The notes beneath the pieces were generated by a model. The model searched no databases and was not told the DNA's origin. It saw nothing but the letters and a program-made list of their open reading frames with translations. This document shows positions 41,808 to 49,862 of a stretch of 64,000 nt of DNA, piece by piece (the first letter of the stretch is position 1; every line of letters starts with the position of its first letter). The stretch covers positions 1-64,000 of the forward strand of contig NZ_FUKR01000022.1 of the NCBI RefSeq assembly GCF_900163835.1, written 5' to 3'. This DNA comes from Mycetocola reblochoni REB411. GTDB taxonomy: Bacteria > Actinomycetota > Actinomycetes > Actinomycetales > Microbacteriaceae. A program made the translations under genes and the position numbers.

Positions 41808-42857
41808 ATGCACGGCGAGTACAAGGTCCCTGGCGGCAAGCTGGTCGTTGTCGACCTCGACACCAGGGACGGGGTGATCGTCGACGTCCGGGTGGCCGGT
41901 GACTTCTTCCTGGAGCCGGACGACGCGCTCGCCGACATCAACGCGGCCGTCGAGGGACTGCCGGCGACGGCCGACGCGGCGACGATCGCCGCCGCCGTCC
42001 GTGCCGGTCTGCGGCCGGAGGCCACCCTGCTCGGCTTCAGCCCCGAGGCGGTCGCGACCGCCGTCCGCCGCGCGGTCACCGACGCGGCCGACTGGAGGGA
42101 CTTCGACTGGGAGATCATCCACGAGCCCTCCGTGGAGCCGCGGCTGCACCTGGCGCTGGACGAGGTGCTCACCGAGTCGGTCGGCGCGGGGAGGCGAGGC
42201 CCGACGCTGCGCATCTGGGAGTGGGACGAGTCCGCCGTCGTGATCGGCAGCTTCCAGTCCGTGCGCAACGAGGTCGACCTCGAGCAGGCGCGGGCCCACG
42301 GCTTCGACGTCGTCCGGCGCATCTCGGGCGGAGGGGCCATGCTCATGGAGCGCGGCTCCGTCATCACCTACTCCCTGTATGTCCCCGCCGAGCTCGTGCA
42401 GGGTATGACCTTCGCCGACAGCTACGCCTACCTGGACGACTGGGTGCTCCAGGCGCTGACCTCCCTCGGCATCGCCGCCGAGTACAAGCCGCTCAACGAC
42501 ATCACGAGCCCCGGCGGCAAGATCGGCGGGGCCGCGCAGAAGCGCCTCGGCAACGGCGGCGTGCTCCACCACGTGACCATGAGCTACGACATGGACGGCG
42601 AGCTGATGGCGAGCGTGCTGCGGATCGGTCGCGAGAAGCTCAGCGACAAGGGGACGACGTCGGCCGCGAAGCGCGTCGACCCGCTGCGGAAGCAGACGGG
42701 GCTGAGCCGTGCCGAGATCATCGAGCGGATGCTCGACACCTTCCGCGGACTGACCGGCGCGCGCGAGGGGGCCGTGACCGCCGAGGAGCGGGCCGCGGCC
42801 GAGGGGCTCGTCGACAGCAAGTTCTCGACCGAGGCCTGGTTGAACCGGGTGCCGTAG
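41808..42857 (+). CDS. Lipoate-protein ligase with accessory domain at the N-terminus
   Basis: A 349-residue enzyme attaching lipoate to E2 or GcvH proteins. The first ~90 residues (YKVPGGKLVVVDLDTRDG, then GDFFLEPDDALADINAAVEG) resemble the accessory domain that follows the catalytic domain in E. coli LplA; here it comes first. The catalytic domain has VVIGSFQSVRNEVDLE, the RRISGGGAML lipoate/ATP loop, and the lysine motif LNDITSPGGKIGGAAQKR. Both parts needed for adenylation and transfer are therefore present in one chain, in swapped order, as in some archaeal and actinobacterial forms. Confidence 0.9.
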   Translation: MHGEYKVPGGKLVVVDLDTRDGVIVDVRVAGDFFLEPDDALADINAAVEGLPATADAATIAAAVRAGLRPEATLLGFSPEAVATAVRRAVTDAADWRDFDWEIIHEPSVEPRLHLALDEVLTESVGAGRRGPTLRIWEWDESAVVIGSFQSVRNEVDLEQARAHGFDVVRRISGGGAMLMERGSVITYSLYVPAELVQGMTFADSYAYLDDWVLQALTSLGIAAEYKPLNDITSPGGKIGGAAQKRLGNGGVLHHVTMSYDMDGELMASVLRIGREKLSDKGTTSAAKRVDPLRKQTGLSRAEIIERMLDTFRGLTGAREGAVTAEERAAAEGLVDSKFSTEAWLNRVP

Positions 42858-42894
42858 GCGAAGCGCCCGCGGCCGCCGTCACTCGCGGCCGCCG

Positions 42895-44262
42895 TCACCC
42901 GCGGACGGCGTCGTCCCACGGGGTCGGCACCAGGCCGAGGCCGGCCAGCGCCGTGGCGACGTGCTCGGCGTCCTCCGCCGATCGCAGCTGCCCCGCCGTG
43001 ACACGGACGAACGGTGCGCGCGGGGTGGCGGTGGCGGCGAAGGCCGATCCCGTGGCGACGCGCACCCCGCTCGCCGCCAGCTGCACGGCGGCGTCGCGCT
43101 CGTCGGGCACGGCGAAGACCGTGTTCACCCCGTCGCGGACGGGGACCGCGAGGCCCTGCCCGGCGAGGGCGTCGGCGAGCAGCCGCTGCCGGGTGCGGTA
43201 GCTGTCCGCCGCGAGCCTGACCTCGGCGACCGCGACGGGGTCGTGCAGCAGCTCGTTGAGGATGCTCTGCACCATGTGGCTCGTCCACGCGGGGCCGAGC
43301 GTGCGCCTGGCGGCGATGCGGTCCACGATGGCGGAGGGTCCGCCGAGCGCCGCGATGCGCAGGTCCGGTCCGTGGCTCTTGGAGAACGACCGGATCGTCA
43401 CCGTCTGCTCGGGCAGCAGCCGGGCGAAGGTGAACGCCGGTGCCGCGCTGAGCGCGCCGTGGTGGTCGTCCTCGATGACGACGACGTCGGATCCGGCCCG
43501 GCGGATCGTGTGCGCCACGGCCTCGGCGCGCGCGGCCGTCATACTCACCCCGCTCGGGTTGTGCGCCCTCGGCTGCAGCAGCACGGCGCTCGGCTCGGCG
43601 CTGAGGGCGTGGGCGAGGCCGGTCACGGAGATGCCCTCGCCGTCGAGCGGAACCGCGACGATCTGCGCGCCGGCGAGCTCGAGCAGGTCGATGAACGGGG
43701 GGAACGTCGGATCCTCGACGACGACCCTGTCGCCGAAGCGCACGACGACGTCGAGGGTGCGGGAGAGGGCGTCGAGGGCGCCGTCGACGACGGTGAGCGA
43801 GCCGCGTCCGGAGGGCCACTCCGACTCGAGGGTCTCCCTGAGCGCCGGCATGACCGCGGTGTCGTGGTAGCTGGCGGTGCCCGCCCGCTCGGCGACGCGG
43901 CTGAGGGCCCGGCCGATGCTCGGCAGCAGCGCGGGGTCGGGGGTTCCGCGCGACAGGTCGATCCGGGTGGTCTGGGTGTGGCCGGACAGCTCGGCGTAGC
44001 GTCGCGGCTGCCAGCTCGGCGCCCTGTCGTGGACGAAGCTGCCGCTCCTGCCCCTGGAGGTGATCAGCCCCACCCCTGACAGTGCCTGCCAGGCGTGGCT
44101 GACCGTCGCCGGACTCACGCCGATGCGCGAAGCCAGCTCCCTGACGGTCGGCAACCGTTCTCCCGGTGCGATCTCGCCACCGGTGATGAGCCGCGAGATC
44201 GCGGCGGCGATGCCGGTCGGGCTGGTGTCGTCGATGGCGCGGGCGATGCGGTCGAGGGGCAT
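42895..44262 (-). CDS. MocR-type regulator/PLP aminotransferase-fold protein
   Basis: A 455-residue GntR-aminotransferase chimera. The N-terminal winged helix is GERLPTVRELASRIGVSPATVSHAWQALSGVGLI; the rest is a fold-type I aminotransferase domain with VVDGALDALSR, EDPTFPPFIDLLE and the PLP Lys in IRSFSKSHGPDLRIA. MocR proteins use PLP as a sensor, often controlling amino-acid or vitamin B6 genes. ATG 44262 has GGAG 5 bp upstream. ATG 44277 overlaps the Lrp stop as ATGA and is also possible. Placement right behind Lrp links it to the amino-acid genes across the divergent promoter. Confidence 0.88.
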   Translation of the reverse strand: MPLDRIARAIDDTSPTGIAAAISRLITGGEIAPGERLPTVRELASRIGVSPATVSHAWQALSGVGLITSRGRSGSFVHDRAPSWQPRRYAELSGHTQTTRIDLSRGTPDPALLPSIGRALSRVAERAGTASYHDTAVMPALRETLESEWPSGRGSLTVVDGALDALSRTLDVVVRFGDRVVVEDPTFPPFIDLLELAGAQIVAVPLDGEGISVTGLAHALSAEPSAVLLQPRAHNPSGVSMTAARAEAVAHTIRRAGSDVVVIEDDHHGALSAAPAFTFARLLPEQTVTIRSFSKSHGPDLRIAALGGPSAIVDRIAARRTLGPAWTSHMVQSILNELLHDPVAVAEVRLAADSYRTRQRLLADALAGQGLAVPVRDGVNTVFAVPDERDAAVQLAASGVRVATGSAFAATATPRAPFVRVTAGQLRSAEDAEHVATALAGLGLVPTPWDDAVRG

Positions 44263-44273
44263 GGGGTCTCCGA

Positions 44274-44726
44274 TCATAGGAGCTGATGCTGTCGCCGAGT
44301 GATGAGCTTTCGGAGGACGATGGCGGTCTCTGTCCTCCTGATGCCGCGACAGAGCATGACCCGCTGGGTGATCAGGTAGACGTCGTCGGCGTCCTTGGCG
44401 ACGATATCCAGGTGGAGGTCGCTGGAGCCGGCGACCGCGAGGCACTCGACGATCTCGGGGATCTCCGTGAGGTCAGCGACGGTACTCTCGAACTCTTCCT
44501 GATCGACTTCGGCGCGGACGATCGCGCGAAAGGGCAGGCCGAGCTTCTCAGGGGTGACGCGGGTCGAATGCGCGAGGAACACCGTGCCCGAGGCGAACCG
44601 CTCCAGGCGGGAGTGAACCGTTCCCCGTGCGATCCCCAGTGACTGCGCGATGAGCTGAACCGTCGCGCGCGGATCATCGTCCAGGAATCGGAGGATGCGG
44701 CGGTCGGTGTCGTCCAGTGTGCTCAT
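44274..44726 (-). CDS. Lrp/AsnC-family transcriptional regulator
   Basis: A 150-residue regulator: DDTDRRILRFLDDDPRATVQLIAQSLGIARGTVHSRLERF forms the DNA-binding half; the ligand-sensing (RAM-like) half has FRAIVRAEVDQEEF and VAGSSDLHLDIVAKD. Lrp proteins sense amino acids. It is divergent from a 2-oxo-acid decarboxylase and an amino-acid-dehydrogenase-type gene, making these its obvious targets. A TAAATT box lies 8 bp before the ATG. The short gap between the divergent genes contains two inverted repeats. A much longer open frame upstream is not credible. Confidence 0.92.
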   Translation of the reverse strand: MSTLDDTDRRILRFLDDDPRATVQLIAQSLGIARGTVHSRLERFASGTVFLAHSTRVTPEKLGLPFRAIVRAEVDQEEFESTVADLTEIPEIVECLAVAGSSDLHLDIVAKDADDVYLITQRVMLCRGIRRTETAIVLRKLITRRQHQLL

Positions 44727-44737
44727 ACTGCACAAAT

Positions 44738-44756
44738 TTACGTCATTGATTCGTAA
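44738..44756. promoter_or_regulatory. Inverted repeat near the Lrp start
   Basis: TTACG-9 nt-CGTAA in an AT-rich tract. It overlaps the likely Lrp -10 region (44735-44740). A candidate autoregulatory site. Confidence 0.45.
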
Positions 44757-44794
44757 TAGTTGATCGTTGTGACCGCCTTGAAGCGGCTCTATTG

Positions 44795-44816
44795 ACCACG
44801 AATTTGTCTTCGTGGT
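44795..44816. promoter_or_regulatory. Perfect inverted repeat before the decarboxylase gene
   Basis: ACCACGAA-TTTGTC-TTCGTGGT, 8-bp arms and a 6-base spacer, ending 12 bp before the ATG at 44829. Lrp family members bind such symmetric sites; it may alternatively be a short leader hairpin. Confidence 0.6.
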
Positions 44817-44828
44817 GATCTGGCGAGC

Positions 44829-46583
44829 ATGACAGACCTCAGACACGCGACCGCCGAGTGCACGGTCGGTGAGTACCTCGCGGCCCGACTCGAACAACTC
44901 GGAACCCGTCACATCTTTGGACTGCCGGGCGATTTCAACCTCGCGCTCATCGATGAGATGCTGCGCGCGGGGGCGGTCGAGTGGGTGGGCTCGACGAACG
45001 AACTCAATGCGGCGTACGCCGCCGACGGCTATGCCCGCATCCGTCGGGGGCTCGGCGTGGTGCTGACGACCTTCGGCGTGGGGGAGCTGTCCGCTGTGAA
45101 CGGTGTCGCCGGCAGCTACGCCGAGTCCGTTCCCGTTCTCCATGTCGTCGGTATGCCGTCGCGGTCGGTGGACGGGCAGCTCCTGCACCACACCCTGGCC
45201 GACGGTGACTTCACCCGGTTCGCGACGGTGGCCGAGCAGGTGACCGCGCGGGTCGTCGTCCTGGGCGGGGAACGCGCCGCGGAGGATATCGACTCCGCGC
45301 TCGAGCAGGCTGTCTCGGAGTCGCGACCGGTCTACCTGGGCGTGCCCAGCGACGTCGCCGTGTCGCGGGTCCCCTCTCGGCGCCTGGCGCGCCGGCTGCG
45401 TACCGGGGTGAGCGACGCTGATCAGCTCGCGAGCTTCCGCAGCCGGTTCCGCAGCCTGCTCGACGATGCGGGCGCAGAGGTGGCTGTCCTGGCGGGGGCG
45501 GGCGTGCACCGGGGCGGTGCGGAGGCCGCGATGCGGAGGATCGCGGCGCGCAGCGGGGTGTCGGTCGCGTTGCAGAGCACGGCGAAGACCCTGATCCGGC
45601 CGGGGACGAGGGGCCTTCTCGGCGTCTACGCCGGCGCGCACACGGATCGACCCGAGACCAGGACGCGGATCGATGAGGCGCCGTTGCTGGTGCTCGCCGG
45701 CGTGGCGATGACCGACTTCCTGACCGGCTTCTTCACTCACGGGTTTTCGGAGAACGACGCGATCGAGCTGGGCATGCAGGGCGTGCGCGTCGGGTCGGTC
45801 GTGTTCGATGGCGTCACGATGTCGGACGCCCTCGACGTGATCGACGCCGAGCTGACCGCGCGCGAGACTGTCGAGGGGGAGGGCGACGTCGAGAGCGGCG
45901 CCTCCGGCGGGTCGGGGGAGTCGTTCTCCTGCAGTTCCCCGGCGGGCCGCGACCGGGAGAGGCATGCGACTGCCTCCTCCGAGAGCGCGGTGCCACGGAC
46001 GGATGCCGAGGGCGACGCGCCCCTTGATCACGCCGCGCTGTGGCCACGCCTCGAGGGCTGGATCCGGCCGAGAACCACGGTGATCGCCGAGGCGGGGACG
46101 GCGTTCTACGGTGCGGTCGGGATGGACCTCCCCGACGGCTGCGAATTCCTCGGTCAGCCGATCTGGTCGTCGATCGGCTACACGATCCCGGCGCTGCTCG
46201 GCTCCCTCGAGGCGGCTCCCGGCCGAGAGCACGTCCTGATCATCGGTGACGGCTCCGCGCAGCTGACCGTGCAGGAGCTGGGAACGATCCTCCACCGCGG
46301 ACACGCCCCGACGATCTTCCTCCTCGACAACGACGGCTACACCGTCGAGCGGCTGATCAGAAGTCCCCGTGCCGTCTATCAGGACGTGCACCACTGGGAC
46401 TGGGCCGCTCTGCCCTCCGCCCTCGGAGCGCCGGGTACGCGGACCGCGTCGGTCAGGACGATCGCCGAGCTCGAGCGGGCTCTCGCCGATGCGGATGGGA
46501 CGGCTGCCACCTTCATTCACGTCGTCCTGCCCCGGATGGACGCGCCAGAGCTATTGACCAGGATCGCAGCAGGAGTCCGCTGA
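44829..46583 (+). CDS. Thiamine-dependent 2-oxo-acid decarboxylase (indolepyruvate/branched-chain type)
   Basis: A 584-residue member of the pyruvate/indolepyruvate decarboxylase family. Key features: GLPGDFNLALIDE, catalytic Glu58 in STNELNAAYAADGYAR, the His pair HHTLADGDF (120-121), and the TPP/Mg motif GDGSAQLT with DNDGYTVE. All hallmarks for decarboxylating a 2-oxo acid to an aldehyde are present. An unusual ~55-residue Ser/Gly/Glu-rich linker (about 345-400) precedes the TPP domain. With the amino-acid dehydrogenase downstream and Lrp upstream it forms an Ehrlich-type unit. The precise oxo acid (branched-chain, phenylpyruvate or indolepyruvate) is not determined. Confidence 0.9.
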   Translation: MTDLRHATAECTVGEYLAARLEQLGTRHIFGLPGDFNLALIDEMLRAGAVEWVGSTNELNAAYAADGYARIRRGLGVVLTTFGVGELSAVNGVAGSYAESVPVLHVVGMPSRSVDGQLLHHTLADGDFTRFATVAEQVTARVVVLGGERAAEDIDSALEQAVSESRPVYLGVPSDVAVSRVPSRRLARRLRTGVSDADQLASFRSRFRSLLDDAGAEVAVLAGAGVHRGGAEAAMRRIAARSGVSVALQSTAKTLIRPGTRGLLGVYAGAHTDRPETRTRIDEAPLLVLAGVAMTDFLTGFFTHGFSENDAIELGMQGVRVGSVVFDGVTMSDALDVIDAELTARETVEGEGDVESGASGGSGESFSCSSPAGRDRERHATASSESAVPRTDAEGDAPLDHAALWPRLEGWIRPRTTVIAEAGTAFYGAVGMDLPDGCEFLGQPIWSSIGYTIPALLGSLEAAPGREHVLIIGDGSAQLTVQELGTILHRGHAPTIFLLDNDGYTVERLIRSPRAVYQDVHHWDWAALPSALGAPGTRTASVRTIAELERALADADGTAATFIHVVLPRMDAPELLTRIAAGVR

Positions 46584-46612
46584 TGCTCAGCGGAGAAACG
46601 AAAGGACACACC

Positions 46613-47702
46613 ATGAACCGAACCGCCACTGTCGAACACGGGATGAGGGGGCAGGGCATCGAGCACGAGGACGTCCGCTTCGGACGGGGGCGGCGGAGCG
46701 GCCTGCTCATCGCGGTCGCCGTGCACGACACCACCATCGGTCCTGCCCTCGGCGGGTGCCGGCTCTGGGGCTACGCGAGCGCCGGCGACGCCATCGACGA
46801 TGCACTGCGGCTCTCCCGCGGGATGACCTTCAAGAACGCGCTCGCGGGGCTCCCCTCGGGGGGGCGGCAAGGCGGTGATCGCTCTCGCCGCGGGTGAGCG
46901 CCTGGACGCGGAGCGCCGGCGCGCGGCCTTCCTCGATCTGGGCGATCTCGTCGATGCGTTCGGCGGGAGCTATCGCACGGCGGAGGACGTCGGTACCGCC
47001 TCGGCCGACATGGCGGTCGTGGCCGAGCGGACGGAGCACGTCGTCGGCTTGCCCGCCGAGAGCGGCGGGCAAGGCGACCCGGCCGAGTTCACCGCTCGTG
47101 GCGTGCTGGCCGCACTCGGTGAGACGCTGCGTCGCACCACGGGTAGTCCCGATCCTCGGGGGCGGACGATCACCGTGGCCGGTCTGGGACAGGTGGGGTT
47201 CCGTCTCGCGCGCACGCTCGCCGAGGCGGGGGCGCGGCTGACCGTGACGGACGTGAACCCGTCCAGGCGGGCCGACGCTGAGGCGATCGGCGCGCGCTGG
47301 GTCGATCCGGCCGGAGTGCACCGTGTGCCGTGCGACGTCTTCATGCCGGCGGGGGTCGGCGGGATGCTGAGCGATACGGTGATCGCCGAACTCGCGTCGG
47401 CTGCCGTGGTCGGCCCCGCGAACAACCAGCTCGCGACCCCTGACGGCGGTGCCCTTCTGGCCGCACGCGGGATCCTGTACGCACCGGACTATTTGGTGAA
47501 CGCCGGCGGCGTGATCCACCTGGGGGCTGAGGGCACTCCGGAGGAGATCGCTGCGCGCATCGACGGCATCTCGCACACACTCGAGCTCGTGTTCGATCGG
47601 GCGGATCGCGAGGGCATCACCACCGATGCTGCGGCGGATCGGATCGTGGTGGCGCGCCTGACGGCGGAGCGCTCGCGGCGGCGCGCGGCGGACCCGCGGT
47701 GA
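46613..47702 (+). pseudogene. Leu/Val/Phe dehydrogenase-type gene broken by a +1 frameshift
   Basis: Two adjacent frames together give a full Glu/Leu/Phe/Val dehydrogenase. Frame one (from ATG 46613, site AAAGGA) has HDTTIGPALGGCRLWGY and MTFKNALAGLP with catalytic Lys74. At a run of seven G (46858-46864) the frame is lost: it reads PSGGRQGGD, whereas one G fewer gives the expected PSGGGKAVIALA. Frame two continues with EDVGTASADM, the NAD loop VAGLGQVGFRLA and APDYLVNAGGVIH, ending at 47702. The catalytic GGGK motif spans the break, so neither part is active. A sequencing error or slippage remains possible. It would deaminate an amino acid to the oxo acid used by the upstream decarboxylase. 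Confidence 0.85.
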
Positions 47703-47737
47703 TGTTTCGTCGCGATTTCCGATGCCGAACGTCACGA

Positions 47738-47765
47738 TTACGATACGCGACACCGCGTATCGTAA
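47738..47765. promoter_or_regulatory. TetR operator, perfect 12-bp-arm palindrome
   Basis: TTACGATACGCG-ACAC-CGCGTATCGTAA, 27 bp before the TetR ATG. A site this long and perfect is typical of TetR-type operators. Confidence 0.85.
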
Positions 47766-47792
47766 CCGTGGCGTGAGGGCTACGGTGAGAAC

Positions 47793-48371
47793 ATGACCAC
47801 CGACACAGCGGCCTCCCCCGGGGGCCGACCTCGAGACGACGAGCTGACGGAGAAGATCCTTCAGCGCACCTGGGACGCGCTGTGTGCAACCGGGTACGAG
47901 GCGCTGGACATCCAGGCCGTCGCCACGACGCTGGGCTGTGCCAAGAGCACCATCTATCGCCGGTGGCCGACGAAGGCGGCGCTCGCCGCCGCCGCGCTCG
48001 AACGCATGCTGGTCGTCGGCGACGACCCCGACACCGGGGACGTCGCCGAGGACCTGCTGCGGTTCTCGCTCATCAATGTCCGCAACCAGCTCGGTCAGAC
48101 CGCCGTCACCGTCTACCAGCTGCCTGACGACGTCGCGGAGAACCTCTGGTCCGGCGTCTACGGCAAACGGCAAGAGCAAATCATCACGATCATCGAACGC
48201 GCGGTCGACCGCGGCCAGCTGCCGGTCGACACGGACGTCGTCGCCCTGATCGACATCCTCTCCGGCTTCACCCTCTTCCGGCTCCTGGTGCGGAAGAGCC
48301 CTCCGCAACCCGACGAACTCGCTGAGATCATCCGCGCTCTCGTCGCTTCCCCTCCCCGCTCCGCGTCATAG
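47793..48371 (+). CDS. TetR-family regulator
   Basis: A 192-residue TetR protein. The DNA-binding part reads RTWDALCATGYEALDIQAVATTLGCAKSTIYRRWPTKAAL; the rest is the helical ligand domain with TetR_C-type features. A perfect palindrome lies just upstream, so it surely represses its own operon. It is followed by an MFS transporter (34 bp) and an amidohydrolase (35 bp further), which are its likely targets. The inducer is probably the substrate of those two proteins. Confidence 0.93.
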   Translation: MTTDTAASPGGRPRDDELTEKILQRTWDALCATGYEALDIQAVATTLGCAKSTIYRRWPTKAALAAAALERMLVVGDDPDTGDVAEDLLRFSLINVRNQLGQTAVTVYQLPDDVAENLWSGVYGKRQEQIITIIERAVDRGQLPVDTDVVALIDILSGFTLFRLLVRKSPPQPDELAEIIRALVASPPRSAS

Positions 48372-48405
48372 CACCAGGCCTCCAGGCCCCTTCCCTAGGA
48401 GAACT

Positions 48406-49827
48406 ATGTCCACACGCACCACGCCGCTCGACCGCACGGCGACGCTCCCCGTCGCCTCCGTCATCGGCTTCCTCGTCTTCACCGAACTCGCGAGCGGCTT
48501 CGTGCAGGGGTACTACCTCCCGCTCATCGCCCTGTTCGGAACCGAGTTCGGCGTCAACGCGGCCCAGCTCAACTGGTTCACGACCGTGTTCACCCTCGCC
48601 TCCGCCGTGCTCGTGCCCGTGCTGTCGAAGATCGGGGACCGCTACGGGCACCGCCGGGTGCTCCGCATCGCCGTTGTCCTCGTCTTCGCCGCCTCGCTCA
48701 TGGTCGCCTTCGCGCCGACGTTCGAGGTGCTGCTGATCGGGCGGGTGCTCATGGCGCCGCTCACCGTGTGGCTCCCCCTCGAGATCGCGCTGATCCACAA
48801 CCGCATCACCGGCGACACGGCGCGCAAGGCGATCGCCTACCTCGTCGCCGTCCTCGCCATCGGCGCGGTCCTCGGGTCCCTCGCGTCCGGGGGAGTGACG
48901 GCGCTGACCGACGACATCCACCTCGTGCTCCTCGTGCCCTGCGTGATGGTTGCCGTCGCGCTCTACGCGGTCTTCGTCAAGATCCCGGAGTCCACGGTTC
49001 GTTCCACGGCCAAGATCGACTACGCGGGCTTCGCCGGCCTCGCAGTCATCGTCGCCGCACTGCTGTGGGGAATGGGGCAGGTGTCCTCGCAGGGGTTCAC
49101 CTCGCCGGCTGCCTACGTCCCCATCGCCGCCGCCCTGATCGCCGCCGTGCTCTGGAGCGTGTGGCAGCTCAGGGTCGCCACCCCGGCGATCGACCTGCGC
49201 CTGGTGGCCTCGCGGGCGCTCGGGCCGCTCTATCTCGCCTCGTTCCTCTTCGGCCTCGTGCTGTTCGGCAACCAGGTCCCCTTCGCCACCTTCCTCACCG
49301 CCGACCCGGCGGTGACCGGGTACGGCTTCGGCCTGACCGCCGTGCAGCTGTCGGGCCTGACAGCGGCGACAACGGGGATGGCGGCGGTGGGGTCCACCGT
49401 GTCGCCGTTCCTGGCGAAGCGGCTGGGGCTGCTCGGCGTGCTCATGCTCGGCAGCGGAATCGGAGCGATCGCCTTCGTCCTGCAGGTGCTCATGCATTCG
49501 GCGCTCGTCTGGTCGGCGACGTTCTTCCTCGTGAGCTGGTTCGCGATGGGGCTGCTGATCGGTGCGATGCCGACTCTCATCGCCGAACGGTCCCCGAGCG
49601 ACGCGACGGGGATCGCCGCAGGGATCTACAACACGCTCCGCACCCTCGGCGGGGCGATCGCGGGGGCGCTGGTCGCTTTCGTCCTCACCGTGACCGTGCC
49701 CGACGGGGGCAGCGTGCCAGGGATATCCGGGTACGTCCTGGTCTGGGTCGCATCCGCCGTGGCCTTCGGCATCGCCATCGTCCTGCTGAGCGCCTCCCGC
49801 CAGCGCGTGGCGGCTGAACGCAAATGA
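48406..49827 (+). CDS. MFS transporter of the TetR-controlled operon
   Basis: A 473-residue transporter with about fourteen hydrophobic segments (DHA2-like), including LSKIGDRYGHRRVLR between helices 2 and 3, IGRVLMAPLTVWLPLEIAL, and a long C-terminal region GIAAGIYNTLRTLGGAIAGALVAF. A good AGGAG site precedes the ATG. The last codons overlap an ATG of the next frame, but the amidohydrolase has its own better start. It may import the amidohydrolase substrate or export a toxic compound; neither can be settled here. Confidence 0.9.
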   Translation: MSTRTTPLDRTATLPVASVIGFLVFTELASGFVQGYYLPLIALFGTEFGVNAAQLNWFTTVFTLASAVLVPVLSKIGDRYGHRRVLRIAVVLVFAASLMVAFAPTFEVLLIGRVLMAPLTVWLPLEIALIHNRITGDTARKAIAYLVAVLAIGAVLGSLASGGVTALTDDIHLVLLVPCVMVAVALYAVFVKIPESTVRSTAKIDYAGFAGLAVIVAALLWGMGQVSSQGFTSPAAYVPIAAALIAAVLWSVWQLRVATPAIDLRLVASRALGPLYLASFLFGLVLFGNQVPFATFLTADPAVTGYGFGLTAVQLSGLTAATTGMAAVGSTVSPFLAKRLGLLGVLMLGSGIGAIAFVLQVLMHSALVWSATFFLVSWFAMGLLIGAMPTLIAERSPSDATGIAAGIYNTLRTLGGAIAGALVAFVLTVTVPDGGSVPGISGYVLVWVASAVAFGIAIVLLSASRQRVAAERK

Positions 49828-49862
49828 ACAGGACCCGCACCGTGCAGAGTCAAGGAGAAGAA

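Noticed and set aside
42866-42902. 15-bp direct repeat CGCGGCCGCCGTCAC (two copies) at the end of the lipoate ligase and MocR genes
   Set aside because: Could be an attachment-site-like duplication, but there is no integrase or foreign insert, and such GC words recur by chance here.
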